From Paenibacillus sp. XY044 (GTDB lineage: Bacteria > Bacillota > Bacilli > Paenibacillales > Paenibacillaceae): 64,000 bases of DNA. The stretch is taken from contig NZ_NQMO01000006.1 in assembly GCF_002257645.1 (NCBI RefSeq), positions 248,001 to 312,000 on the forward strand, given 5' to 3'. The notes below the pieces were generated by a model. The model was not told the DNA's origin, did not search any database, and was given only the letters and a program-made list of their open reading frames with translations. This document shows, in pieces, positions 51,557-59,735 of this stretch. Both the position numbers and the translations under genes were made by a program. Numbering within the stretch: the first letter of the stretch is position 1; the number at the start of each line of letters is the position of its first letter.

Positions 51557-52810
51557 TTACTTAGGCTGTACCGTATCTGCATCCGACGTCACGATGATCG
51601 CTTCGGCACTCGTGATGCCTGGAATCGATTTGGTCATGATCGGAGAATGATAGGCGATAATTTTGGTGCCAGGGCGAAGCTCGGTATCGCCGCCCAGTGT
51701 TGGGATGATCGGCGTATCCTTCGAGATGTTCAGAATGACGTCGTTGTCGGTGGAATCATCGGAACCTACGTTCACATAGACCTGATCGGCCGAATTGCGG
51801 TCCGATGCTTTAACGGTACCTTCGATTTTGACCGTTTCCGCTTTCTTCACCACGATTTTGCCGGCATGCGTTTGAGCCGGATAAATCATCGTCATAATGT
51901 CGCTGTAGTAAGCGTCCACGCGGATATCCGACTTCAGGGCATCCTTGGTCAGCGCCTTGCCGTCTTCGTCGACGATTTGGGTTTTGTCATCGACGGAGAG
52001 GATGACGTAGTTGACGCCGCCATTGTCATGAGCCTTGCCGACGACCGTCACTTTGCCGTCCGCCGTATTGGTGACGATGCCGTCCGTGCCGGCTTTGAGT
52101 TCTTGATCCGTATTTCCGGTTTCGCCATTTCCGGCGTCCGCGGTGTTCACGATCACATAATTCGTTCCGGATTGCGGCGGCAAGCTCATCGCGACGGCAG
52201 GACCGTAGAAAGCTCTGATGCTCGTGCCCTCTTTAATGTCGCCGCTGGTCAGAACTTTCCCATCCTGGCTGAGGATGGTGGCCTTATCCGCGAGATGAAG
52301 AAGGATCGTGTCCTCATTGGTGGTGTAAATATTGGTTCCTTTGACCAGGATGCCGTTCTCTCTCACTTCGGAGACAGTACCGTCAATAGCGGTGAAGTCC
52401 TGGTTCTGAACGACGAGCGTCAGCGCGGTGCCGCGGGCAGGAAGGCTCTTCGTAATATTCGGACCGTAGAACGCCTTCACGACTTTTTTCTCATCGATCA
52501 CGGTTTTCAGGGGAACCGTCTTTCCGCGGGCATCGATGATCTTGGTCTCCGGTGTAATGGTTAGGACGATCTCGCTTTGATCGCTTGGGGCCAGCCCCCG
52601 TCCCGTAACCGTAACGAATTTGCCCGTCTTGTCGTTCACGAAGTTCGTGATTTGTCCCCATGTGGCAGGAACCACTTTTACCTCATTTTGAACCTGGCCT
52701 TGTCCGCTTTGAGCGGCTGCGGGCGGCACCTCCTGGGCGCTGGCCGCAACCGGAACGGCTGCCAGAGCGAAAATCGACGCGGTTGCCAGTACTTTGTAAA
52801 TTTTGTTCAT
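51557..52810 (-). CDS. Secreted protein with four related beta-type repeats
   Basis: A 417-residue exported protein with a standard signal peptide (KIYKVLATASIFALAAVPVAASAQ, cleavage after about residue 25). Four related modules of about 80 residues follow (about 48-135, 142-222, 240-320, 325-405). Each runs: a G.V or T-rich strand, VILTI or similar, DT.I.D..G..L, a K/V-rich turn, then (F/Y)Y(G/S)P.(I/M)T.S.P and a closing I(V/I)V strand. No enzyme motif is seen. AGGAGG precedes the start. Likely a cell-surface or matrix protein; the family is not recognised. Confidence 0.8.
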   Translation of the reverse strand: MNKIYKVLATASIFALAAVPVAASAQEVPPAAAQSGQGQVQNEVKVVPATWGQITNFVNDKTGKFVTVTGRGLAPSDQSEIVLTITPETKIIDARGKTVPLKTVIDEKKVVKAFYGPNITKSLPARGTALTLVVQNQDFTAIDGTVSEVRENGILVKGTNIYTTNEDTILLHLADKATILSQDGKVLTSGDIKEGTSIRAFYGPAVAMSLPPQSGTNYVIVNTADAGNGETGNTDQELKAGTDGIVTNTADGKVTVVGKAHDNGGVNYVILSVDDKTQIVDEDGKALTKDALKSDIRVDAYYSDIMTMIYPAQTHAGKIVVKKAETVKIEGTVKASDRNSADQVYVNVGSDDSTDNDVILNISKDTPIIPTLGGDTELRPGTKIIAYHSPIMTKSIPGITSAEAIIVTSDADTVQPK

Positions 52811-53034
52811 CTGTCATTTTCCTCCTCTATATGGCGTTCTTGCGAGTGCGGGTCGGAATTTCACCGTGCATGCAATTGGTAAATGATGCTTGTTTCTTCA
52901 TAGTTCCTGACGAGGCGGCAATGCCAAATGTTGCACATGTAAGCAAATTCATAGCTTTCTGCGTCCATTAACACGCTTATGGGCTGCCGGCCATACAATG
53001 GGGAAAGAACATCTAAGCTGGAGGTAGCCTACGA

Positions 53035-53496
53035 ATGAAAATGACGCTGGATCTTGCCAAAGTGCTGCTCGAAGCAGCCGAGAAAAAAGCCAAGGAAATG
53101 GGGCTTGCCGAGGACATCGCCATCGTGGACGACGGGGCGAACCTGGTAGCCTTTCACCGGATGGACCATGCCCGGATCGGGGGCATCGATATCGCCCAGA
53201 ACAAAGCCTGGACCAGTGTGGCCCTGCAAATGCCGACCTCGAATCTGTCCAAGGCGGCTCAGCCCGGGCAGCCTTCCTTCGGGATCAATACGACGAATCA
53301 GGGCAGGGTGGTCATCCTGGGGGGAGGAATCCCGCTAAAAGCAGGCGATGTCATCATTGGGGGCATCGGGGTCAGCGGAGGGACGAGCGAACAGGATATC
53401 CAGGTGGCAGAGGCCGCCGTGCAGGCCTTTGACCGCTTAATGCACCGGTCGGAACTCCGGAACATCTCGTTTCGGATTGGATCGAATCAAGCGTAA
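53035..53496 (+). CDS. GlcG/HbpS family heme-binding-type protein
   Basis: A 153-residue DUF336 (GlcG/HbpS) protein. MGLAEDIAIVDDGANLVAFHRMD, AQNKAWTSVAL and GGGIPLKAGDVIIGGIGVSGGTSEQDIQVAEAA are hallmark segments. Members bind heme or cobalamin-like cofactors, or assist diol and glycolate metabolism. No signal peptide is seen. GGAGGTAG precedes the ATG. It stands alone with a bidirectional terminator on its right. Confidence 0.92.
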   Translation: MKMTLDLAKVLLEAAEKKAKEMGLAEDIAIVDDGANLVAFHRMDHARIGGIDIAQNKAWTSVALQMPTSNLSKAAQPGQPSFGINTTNQGRVVILGGGIPLKAGDVIIGGIGVSGGTSEQDIQVAEAAVQAFDRLMHRSELRNISFRIGSNQA

Positions 53497-53536
53497 AGCG
53501 GCTTCAGCGGCACGGCCGGAATCGATGACAAGAGAA

Positions 53537-53576
53537 AACCCTCCATCCGGCCTGCATGTGAGGCGGGTGGAGGGTT
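53537..53576. terminator. Bidirectional terminator
   Basis: AACCCTCCA (53537-53545) and TGGAGGGTT (53568-53576) close an inner CCGGCCT/AGGCGGG stem. A-rich on the left, T-rich on the right. It serves the HbpS-like and the convergent aminopeptidase genes. Confidence 0.8.
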
Positions 53577-53594
53577 CTCCTTAATTTCGGTTGA

Positions 53595-54824
53595 TCAGAA
53601 TGCCCAGTTGCCCTTGCGGAATACGGGTTCTCTTTGGCCGTCCGCCGTGATGCCGTCGATGTCCATGTCCGCAGAGCCGATCATGAAGTCCACGTGGATC
53701 ATGCTGTGATTCAGCCCGGCACGGTCAAGCTCTTCCCGGGTGAGCGAGGTGCCGTTTTCAATGCAGGTCGGGAAGGCTTCGCCCATAGCCAGATGATTCG
53801 AGGCATTTTCGTCGAATAATGTATTGAAGAAAATGAGCCCGGTCTCCGAGATGGGCGAGCGATGCGGCACGAGCGCGGCTTCGCCCAAATAGCGGGCCGA
53901 CGCGTCCATGTCGAGCATACCCTTTAAAAATTCGTATCCCTTCTCTGCCGTAAAATCGACGACTTTTCCGTCCTCGAACGTCAGGCTGAAGTTCTCGATC
54001 AGGTTTCCCTGATAGCTGAGCGGCTTGGTGCTGCGGACGGTTCCCCGGGTCCCCTCCCTGCGGGGCGATGTGAACACTTCCTCCGTCGGAACGTTCGGGT
54101 TGAACTCATTGGCCGCTTCGTTCCGGGCGGTTCCGCCGTTCCAGACATGATGCTCTGGAAGCTCGATCAACAGATCGGTGCCCGGAGCCTTATAATGAAG
54201 CTGCTTGTACTGCTTGCGGCTCAGATATTCACGTTTGCTGCGCAGATTCGCATTATGCTCTTTCCAAGCCTGGACTGGATTGCCGCCGCTCACGCGGGCG
54301 GTTTGGAAAATCGCCTCCCACAGCGCCTCCACCGCGGCCTCCGGCGCCAAATCCGGGAAGACCAGCTTCGCCCAGGCTTCGGACGGGACGCCGATAATGG
54401 ACCAGGTCATCTTGTTTGCGGACATATACTCCCGCCACTTGGAGAGCGCGGCGCTTGCCGCTTTGGAATGGACTGAGATCCGCTTAGGGTTCACACCTTT
54501 CAACAGCTCGGGATTGGTCGATTCGATGAAGAGAAATGCTCCGTCGTTCTCGGCGAACTCCTGAACCCACTTCGCTCTCCATACCGGATACTCCTCAAAG
54601 GCCTCGTCAGGTGCGAGGTTGTACTTCAGCTGCGTGCTGATTTCGTCCTGCCACTCAATATGAACCAGCTTCGCTCCGGCTTGATAAGCCTGCTTGGTGA
54701 TCATGCGCACGAATTCCGGTACATGGATCGGAGCGCTGATCCACAGGGACTGCCCCGGCTGAATATGAACCGCAACATGGACGGCGAGCTCGGCGTATTT
54801 TTCCAGACGCTCTAAAAAACTCAT
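53595..54824 (-). CDS. Aminopeptidase, M29 family
   Basis: A 409-residue metallo-aminopeptidase of the AmpS/AmpT type. Likely metal ligands are visible near the C-terminus: His344 (NHLAMG), and His377 and Asp379 in IHVDFMIG, with an upstream glutamate region (FTSPRREGTRG). These match the recalled M29 ligands H345, H378 and D380. The enzyme is cytosolic and releases N-terminal residues from peptides. ATG 54824 gives the family length and follows GGGGGAG. Monocistronic. Confidence 0.93.
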   Translation of the reverse strand: MSFLERLEKYAELAVHVAVHIQPGQSLWISAPIHVPEFVRMITKQAYQAGAKLVHIEWQDEISTQLKYNLAPDEAFEEYPVWRAKWVQEFAENDGAFLFIESTNPELLKGVNPKRISVHSKAASAALSKWREYMSANKMTWSIIGVPSEAWAKLVFPDLAPEAAVEALWEAIFQTARVSGGNPVQAWKEHNANLRSKREYLSRKQYKQLHYKAPGTDLLIELPEHHVWNGGTARNEAANEFNPNVPTEEVFTSPRREGTRGTVRSTKPLSYQGNLIENFSLTFEDGKVVDFTAEKGYEFLKGMLDMDASARYLGEAALVPHRSPISETGLIFFNTLFDENASNHLAMGEAFPTCIENGTSLTREELDRAGLNHSMIHVDFMIGSADMDIDGITADGQREPVFRKGNWAF

Positions 54825-55030
54825 GGTTTTCTTTCTCCCCCTCAACGGCAGATTATAACAATGTATAAAGGATTCGCCCTTTCTTCGCCAGTTCCTTCCA
54901 ACGTTCGCGCCGCCGGAGGTCTCCGAACAAATGCCATACGTGTATGATCTTGTCTAAACAGGAGGGAATTTAGAAGGACATCGCGCTTTTTCCGCGAATT
55001 AGGAAGGGAGCAAAGCAAGGGGGAGACGCC

Positions 55031-55951
55031 ATGAAAAAGCAACGGCCCATCTATGTGCAAATCGATATCGACACAACGATGGATAAGCTATGGGAATATA
55101 CCCAGAACCCGGATTTGCATACCGCATGGGATGCCCGGTTTACGGAAATTTCGTATTTGCCGCGGGCACAGGATGAGCCTCAGCGTTTTCTGTACCGAAC
55201 CCGGATCGGCATGGGACTCGACATTGCAGGAGAGGGAGAATCGGCGGGACAAGTAGAGAAGGAATCTGGGGACCGGGTCTCCTCGCTGAAGTTTTGGACG
55301 CATGACCGGCTGTCGTTAATCCGTAAGGGCAGCGGGTATTGGAAGTATACGAAAAAAGACGGCTGTATCGGCTTCGAGACGCTGTATCAATATGAGTCGG
55401 CTTTCGGCGCGGCGGGGCGCCTTGCCGATGCATACCTGTTCAGGCCGCTGCTCGGATGGGCGACGGCTTGGAGTTTTGACGCTTTAAAAATGTGGCTGGA
55501 GCAGGGATTTCATCCGAAGCTGCTGCTCCAGCGCTTTCTCACCTACTGGACCGTGTGCGGGGTGATCGCCTTTGTATGGCTGTATCACGGCCTCGTTCCC
55601 AAGGTCATCATGGCCCATCCGGACGAAATCCGGATGATGGAAGCCGTAACCGGGAGCATGGGCAGCGGCGTGGCGATGATCCGGGTGGTCGGCATACTGG
55701 AAATGCTGTTTGGGCTCGTTTGGCTGCTGCCGCTGTATAAGCTGAAGCGCCCGCTGTTTATTTTCCAGATTGTAGCCATCTGTGGTCTGACCATCTCTGC
55801 GGCGATCGGGGACATCCGCAGCTTCGTCGCTCCGTTTAATCCCGTGACGCTAAACGGAATGCTGATCGTCTTGTCGCTGATCGGCTATGGAAACAGCCGC
55901 TATCTGCCCAGCGCCGCCCGCAGCCGCCGAAAAAAGGCAGGTGACCTATGA
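55031..55951 (+). CDS. SRPBCC-DoxX fusion protein (YndG-like)
   Basis: A 306-residue two-part protein. Residues 1-150 resemble a START/SRPBCC lipid-binding fold (PIYVQIDIDTTMDKLWEYTQNPDLHTAWDARFTEI). The rest has four helices of the DoxX-like type (FLTYWTVCGVIAFVWLYHGLVPK onwards). GGGGGAG precedes the ATG. It is the first of three overlapping genes whose order matches my recollection of B. subtilis yndG-yndH-yndJ. The role is unknown; a lipid or membrane function is inferred. Confidence 0.8.
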   Translation: MKKQRPIYVQIDIDTTMDKLWEYTQNPDLHTAWDARFTEISYLPRAQDEPQRFLYRTRIGMGLDIAGEGESAGQVEKESGDRVSSLKFWTHDRLSLIRKGSGYWKYTKKDGCIGFETLYQYESAFGAAGRLADAYLFRPLLGWATAWSFDALKMWLEQGFHPKLLLQRFLTYWTVCGVIAFVWLYHGLVPKVIMAHPDEIRMMEAVTGSMGSGVAMIRVVGILEMLFGLVWLLPLYKLKRPLFIFQIVAICGLTISAAIGDIRSFVAPFNPVTLNGMLIVLSLIGYGNSRYLPSAARSRRKKAGDL

Positions 55952-56592
55952 AATCGATCTATGAACAGGCGCTTGGCGATACCTATCAGCTGCTGCACCC
56001 TAAGCTGCAGGAGCGTTACCGGCTGACGGGAGGCACGGCGTTTACAGGTGCGGGCCGGATGGAGGAGATCAGTGGCGGCTCGATCGCGGTACGGGCCATG
56101 ATGGTGCTCGGCATTCCGGCCCGCCTCCTCTTCCCCGAGAGAGGCCGGAACATCCCCTTTGTCATTCACAACAAAGTATCCCGAGACGCGAAGGGCAATG
56201 AGACGGTGCACTGGGATCGGACGTTTGATTTTCGGGGGAAAAAGCGCCATTTCGATGCCATGATGAAGTGGAACGACGAAGAGCAGCAGATTTTGGATCT
56301 GTTCGGCAAGCCGGCGCTGCTCGGCTCCTCTTTGTCCCTCCACGTGGACGACAAAGGAGCCATGCATATCTCCTCCAGGAGCCAGTGGCTGCCCTTGTTT
56401 GGCATGCGGATCCCGCTTCCCCGGATCTTTCACGGGGCGGCCCAGATCGTGGAGTCCTACGACGAGGAACGGCAGTGCTTCCGGATCCGGGTACATGTGC
56501 GCAATCCGCTGCTCGGCACCCTTTTCACTTATAAGGGTAGCTTTACGGGAACAAGGAAAGACGGGAGTGGGGGAAACCGGGATGAAGCGTAA
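55948..56592 (+). CDS. DUF4166 protein (YndH-like)
   Basis: A 214-residue protein of the DUF4166 family (ALGDTYQLLHPKLQERYRL, then GIPARLLFPERGRNIPFVI and VHWDRTFDF). It has no transmembrane helix and no recognised active site. Its ATG overlaps the stop of the upstream gene by four bases and its own end overlaps the next start, so all three are translated together. Confidence 0.82.
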   Translation: MKSIYEQALGDTYQLLHPKLQERYRLTGGTAFTGAGRMEEISGGSIAVRAMMVLGIPARLLFPERGRNIPFVIHNKVSRDAKGNETVHWDRTFDFRGKKRHFDAMMKWNDEEQQILDLFGKPALLGSSLSLHVDDKGAMHISSRSQWLPLFGMRIPLPRIFHGAAQIVESYDEERQCFRIRVHVRNPLLGTLFTYKGSFTGTRKDGSGGNRDEA

Positions 56593-58210
56593 CGCATGGT
56601 TCGGATTGCTGCTGTATGTGATGTTTCTCGGCGTCAGCGGCCGGCAGCTTCAGGTGTTGGAAGCGGTGCTGATGCTGGCGGTCATGGTGCTGGTTCCGGG
56701 TTTCCTGATGCTCGTGGATGCACGCCTGCGAAACGGGAAAGTGATGGTTTTGTACAAAATCATGACGGTGTTCTATGCCCCGGCTGCCGTCTGTGCGGCA
56801 TTATCCTTAATGGAAGATATCCCGCTGCTGTCCCTGCCTTGGGTGGCTTTTACGGTGATTACGGCGCTGTATGGGCTGCGTAGGCTGCTCGAGCGCGGGC
56901 TGCATCCGTTTGCCGAAACCGCGGTAGATTTCGGTCTGATGTACTTGGCCGGGGGCGGCTTCTGGTTCCTGGCCGCGTCGATGCATCTGAAGGTGATGGA
57001 TTTTTCGGACGTGCTCATCATGCTGACAGCCATTCATTTTCATTACTCTTCGTTTATTCTCCCGCTCTCGGCCGGACTGCTGGGACGAAAAATAACGGCC
57101 GGATGGAAGCTGTATTTGACCTCGGCCGTCATCATCATGCTGGCCCCGGCCGGCATTGCGCTGGGCATTGCTTTCTCCACCGCCCTCGAGTTCATTCTGG
57201 TAGCGGCGTACTTGGCCGCCTTGTACGGCTACGGACTGCTTGTTTTTAAAGCTTCCTTTACCCGGCTGGCGGCAAAATACCTCGTATCCTTTTCGGCGCT
57301 CGTATTGATGGTGACGATTCTGTTCTCCCTGATTTACGCAGCCGGAAGGGCCATGGGATTCGGAAGCCTCTCGATCGACCGGATGATCTGGATTCATGGC
57401 GTCATGAACGCAGTGGGCGTAGCTCTTCCGGCGCTTGCGGGCTGGCTGCTGGAAGGTAACTTCCCGAAGGAGAGCTATTACGGCAAACCGGTAAGCTCCA
57501 TTACCGGCGGAAGGCATATCGGGCAGCACTTTTTAAGCAGGAATGGACTCCTCGACGAAACGGCGTCCTATTCAGGGCTGGTCGACCGGATCGACGGGTT
57601 TGACTCCGCCTCGTTTCGTGCCCGGAGGCTGTCGCCCGTCATTCGCGATTTCTACGAGCATACCGACCAGTACACGATGCAGGCCGACATTTGCTGGGCC
57701 GGGTGGTTTACGCCGCTGGCCGCGGTATATCAGGTCTTCAGCCGCCGGATCGGACAGATTCATCTCGGTACGTTCAAAGGGTGGCATGGGATGTACGGCC
57801 GGATTCTTCCGGTTTCGTCCGGCAGGGACGGCAGGCAGCGGGTTCGGGCCTGGCAGCGTCTGAATGGGCAGGGAGAGGCGATCTTCATTGCACTCTATTC
57901 AATACACTGGTTCGGGGACGAGCCGTACATGAATATCGCCCTGCCGCTGCCGGGCGCAAATATGACCGGTATGCTGCGGCTATATAATGAAGGCTCCGGG
58001 CTCGTCTTGACCAGCGCCCACAGCCCGGTTCACCGGGGCGATGAGGGCATTTATTTGCATGCCGCATGGTTCACGATTCGGCTGCCCTTGAGGGAAACGT
58101 TCTGGATCCGGGAGGGGGAGTCCGGACAGCGGCTGACAGCCCGCCACCGCATGTGGATTTTCGGCCTTCGTTTTCTGGATATCCGGTACGATATTCAGCG
58201 GTCCGGGTAA
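56582..58210 (+). CDS. YndJ-like multi-span membrane protein
   Basis: A 542-residue protein. The first ~290 residues contain about nine hydrophobic helices (FGLLLYVMFLGVSG, VLEAVLMLAVMVLVPGFLML, DVLIMLTAIHFHYSSFILPLSAGLLG). The remaining ~250 are soluble, with many aromatic residues (FYEHTDQYTMQADICWAGWFTP). The layout fits the YndJ family. ATG 56582 lies after GGGGGAAACCGGG and overlaps the DUF4166 stop. A much longer open frame upstream is a shadow of that gene. Confidence 0.85.
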   Translation: MKRNAWFGLLLYVMFLGVSGRQLQVLEAVLMLAVMVLVPGFLMLVDARLRNGKVMVLYKIMTVFYAPAAVCAALSLMEDIPLLSLPWVAFTVITALYGLRRLLERGLHPFAETAVDFGLMYLAGGGFWFLAASMHLKVMDFSDVLIMLTAIHFHYSSFILPLSAGLLGRKITAGWKLYLTSAVIIMLAPAGIALGIAFSTALEFILVAAYLAALYGYGLLVFKASFTRLAAKYLVSFSALVLMVTILFSLIYAAGRAMGFGSLSIDRMIWIHGVMNAVGVALPALAGWLLEGNFPKESYYGKPVSSITGGRHIGQHFLSRNGLLDETASYSGLVDRIDGFDSASFRARRLSPVIRDFYEHTDQYTMQADICWAGWFTPLAAVYQVFSRRIGQIHLGTFKGWHGMYGRILPVSSGRDGRQRVRAWQRLNGQGEAIFIALYSIHWFGDEPYMNIALPLPGANMTGMLRLYNEGSGLVLTSAHSPVHRGDEGIYLHAAWFTIRLPLRETFWIREGESGQRLTARHRMWIFGLRFLDIRYDIQRSG

Positions 58211-58231
58211 AGCCGCGGCTGGGCAGCGGCG

Positions 58232-58259
58232 TTGACATGTATGTCCCATGGGATATAAT
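58232..58259 (+). promoter_or_regulatory. Promoter with internal palindrome, GntR gene
   Basis: TTGACA (58232-58237), 16 bases, TATAAT (58254-58259). The spacer ends with TCCCATGGGA (58244-58253), a perfect 10-bp palindrome abutting the -10 box, which suggests autorepression. Confidence 0.75.
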
Positions 58260-58306
58260 GCTAAAAGGAAGATGACCGAAAGATCAGGTATTGGAGGATT
58301 ATTGAC

Positions 58307-59431
58307 ATGAGCCAGGACAGGGAGCCGCTGTATATTCAAATACAAAACCATTTCAAGCAGTTGATTGCTTCCAGGCAGCTGAAGGAAGACGACCGGATTC
58401 CGACCGAGAAGGAGCTGATCGACCAGTTTCAGGTGAGCCGGATCACCGTGGCCAATGCGCTGGCCGAGCTGGCGGGAGAAGGCTGGATATACCGGATTCC
58501 GGGCCGGGGAAGTTACGTCAAGGGTGTGCCTGAGAAGTACATATCGAGTAACCCCGTCTCCCTCGTTTCTGAGGTCAAATCGTCGTCGGCTCCCAAGATC
58601 GGGCTCGTGTTCCCTTCCATTGAAGATTATTTTGCCATCCAAATGGTACGGGGGATCCGCAGCGCGCTGTCGGGGAGCAAATACTCGCTGGTCGTCATGT
58701 TCACTTACAATTCCAAGGAACTGGAGAAGGAAGCGATCCGCGAGCTCCGCAGCACGACGGACGGACTGATCATTTTTCCGGTGGATGCCGAAGTATACAG
58801 CGAAGAAATCATCGCGCTGAAGATGCAAAACTACCCGTTCGTGCTCCTGGACCGGCATTTGCCCGGCGTAGAGACGAACGTGGTCCTGTCCGATCCGGCG
58901 CTGGGATCCATCCTGGCGGTAGATCATCTGTGGGAGCTGGGGCATCGGAACATAGCGATTTGCTCGGATTCTCCAATACCGACGGTTACGGTCGACGAAC
59001 GGATTCAAGGATATAATGAGGCGCTTAAGAACAAGGGCGCGATGATCAACCCTGCTTTGATTCTTACCGATTTCAGCATCCCGGCGGGGCCTTCCCGGAC
59101 GGATCACCCGCTGTACCGGTTCCTCAAGAGCGGGATGGCGACGGCATTTATCGCGCTGAACTGCAAGCTTGGAGTCTATCTGTGGTCCATGGCCAAGGAT
59201 TTGGGTCTGGAGGTACCGGGAGACCTGTCCATTGTCACATTCGATAACCCGAGTCCCATGCTCGAGGAGCTCAGCGTGTTTACGTTCATCGATCAAAGCG
59301 AGGAAGAGATGGGACGCGAGGCGGCGAGCCTGCTGCTGGACATTTTGGAGGGGAACATCAAGGACGTTAAATATACGAGGCGGATTTTTAAACCCCATCT
59401 CGTCGTTCACAATACGACAGGCCCGGTGTAA
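58307..59431 (+). CDS. GntR-type regulator with LacI-type sensor domain (AraR-like)
   Basis: A 374-residue regulator. It has a GntR winged helix at 1-70 (IPTEKELIDQFQVSRITVANALAELAGEGWIYRIPGRGSYV), then a periplasmic-binding-protein-like sugar domain (about 95-370; IGLVFPSIEDYFAIQMVRGI, GLIIFPVDAE, VPGDLSIVTFDNPS). This is the layout of AraR. TTGGAGGAT precedes the ATG. It lies 300 bases before the alpha-mannosidase gene on the same strand and likely controls it in response to a sugar, by analogy. Confidence 0.92.
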   Translation: MSQDREPLYIQIQNHFKQLIASRQLKEDDRIPTEKELIDQFQVSRITVANALAELAGEGWIYRIPGRGSYVKGVPEKYISSNPVSLVSEVKSSSAPKIGLVFPSIEDYFAIQMVRGIRSALSGSKYSLVVMFTYNSKELEKEAIRELRSTTDGLIIFPVDAEVYSEEIIALKMQNYPFVLLDRHLPGVETNVVLSDPALGSILAVDHLWELGHRNIAICSDSPIPTVTVDERIQGYNEALKNKGAMINPALILTDFSIPAGPSRTDHPLYRFLKSGMATAFIALNCKLGVYLWSMAKDLGLEVPGDLSIVTFDNPSPMLEELSVFTFIDQSEEEMGREAASLLLDILEGNIKDVKYTRRIFKPHLVVHNTTGPV

Positions 59432-59488
59432 TCGGGGGATCGGAAACGGCATTTCTTGATCAATATAGAATGAACTAATGAAATGAAT

Positions 59489-59516
59489 GTTATAAGCCGT
59501 ATGGGGCCGTTATAAC
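59489..59516. promoter_or_regulatory. Inverted repeat upstream of the mannosidase gene
   Basis: GTTATAA (59489-59495) and TTATAAC (59510-59516) are separated by 14 bases, about two helix turns centre to centre. It is a candidate operator in the 59432-59735 gap; nothing else but the weak terminator and an AT-rich stretch (59575-59620) is seen there. Confidence 0.45.
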
Positions 59517-59550
59517 AGGAAGTTCAATGCAAAACTTTAGTTCAATCTAT

Positions 59551-59577
59551 AAAACAGGAGATGCTGTTTTTTTTGTT
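59551..59577 (+). terminator. Weak terminator after the GntR gene
   Basis: AAAACAG and CTGTTTT form a 7-bp A/T-rich stem around six bases, followed by further T. The stem is weak, so read-through is likely. Confidence 0.45.
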
Positions 59578-59735
59578 TTATATTAAACATAAATGATATA
59601 TTATATATATTAATACGAGCAAAACTTATTGCCGATGTGCTGTAATCGACGCAGCAGCAATTTATTACTCCGGAAAATCCGGAAGCATGTATAGCCGGAG
59701 ACGGAAGGATGCAGAAGGGGAAAAGGTGATCATCC

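Noticed and set aside
57980..59452. 490-residue minus-strand gene
   Set aside because: It spans two real plus-strand genes and their promoter; composition typical of antisense frames.
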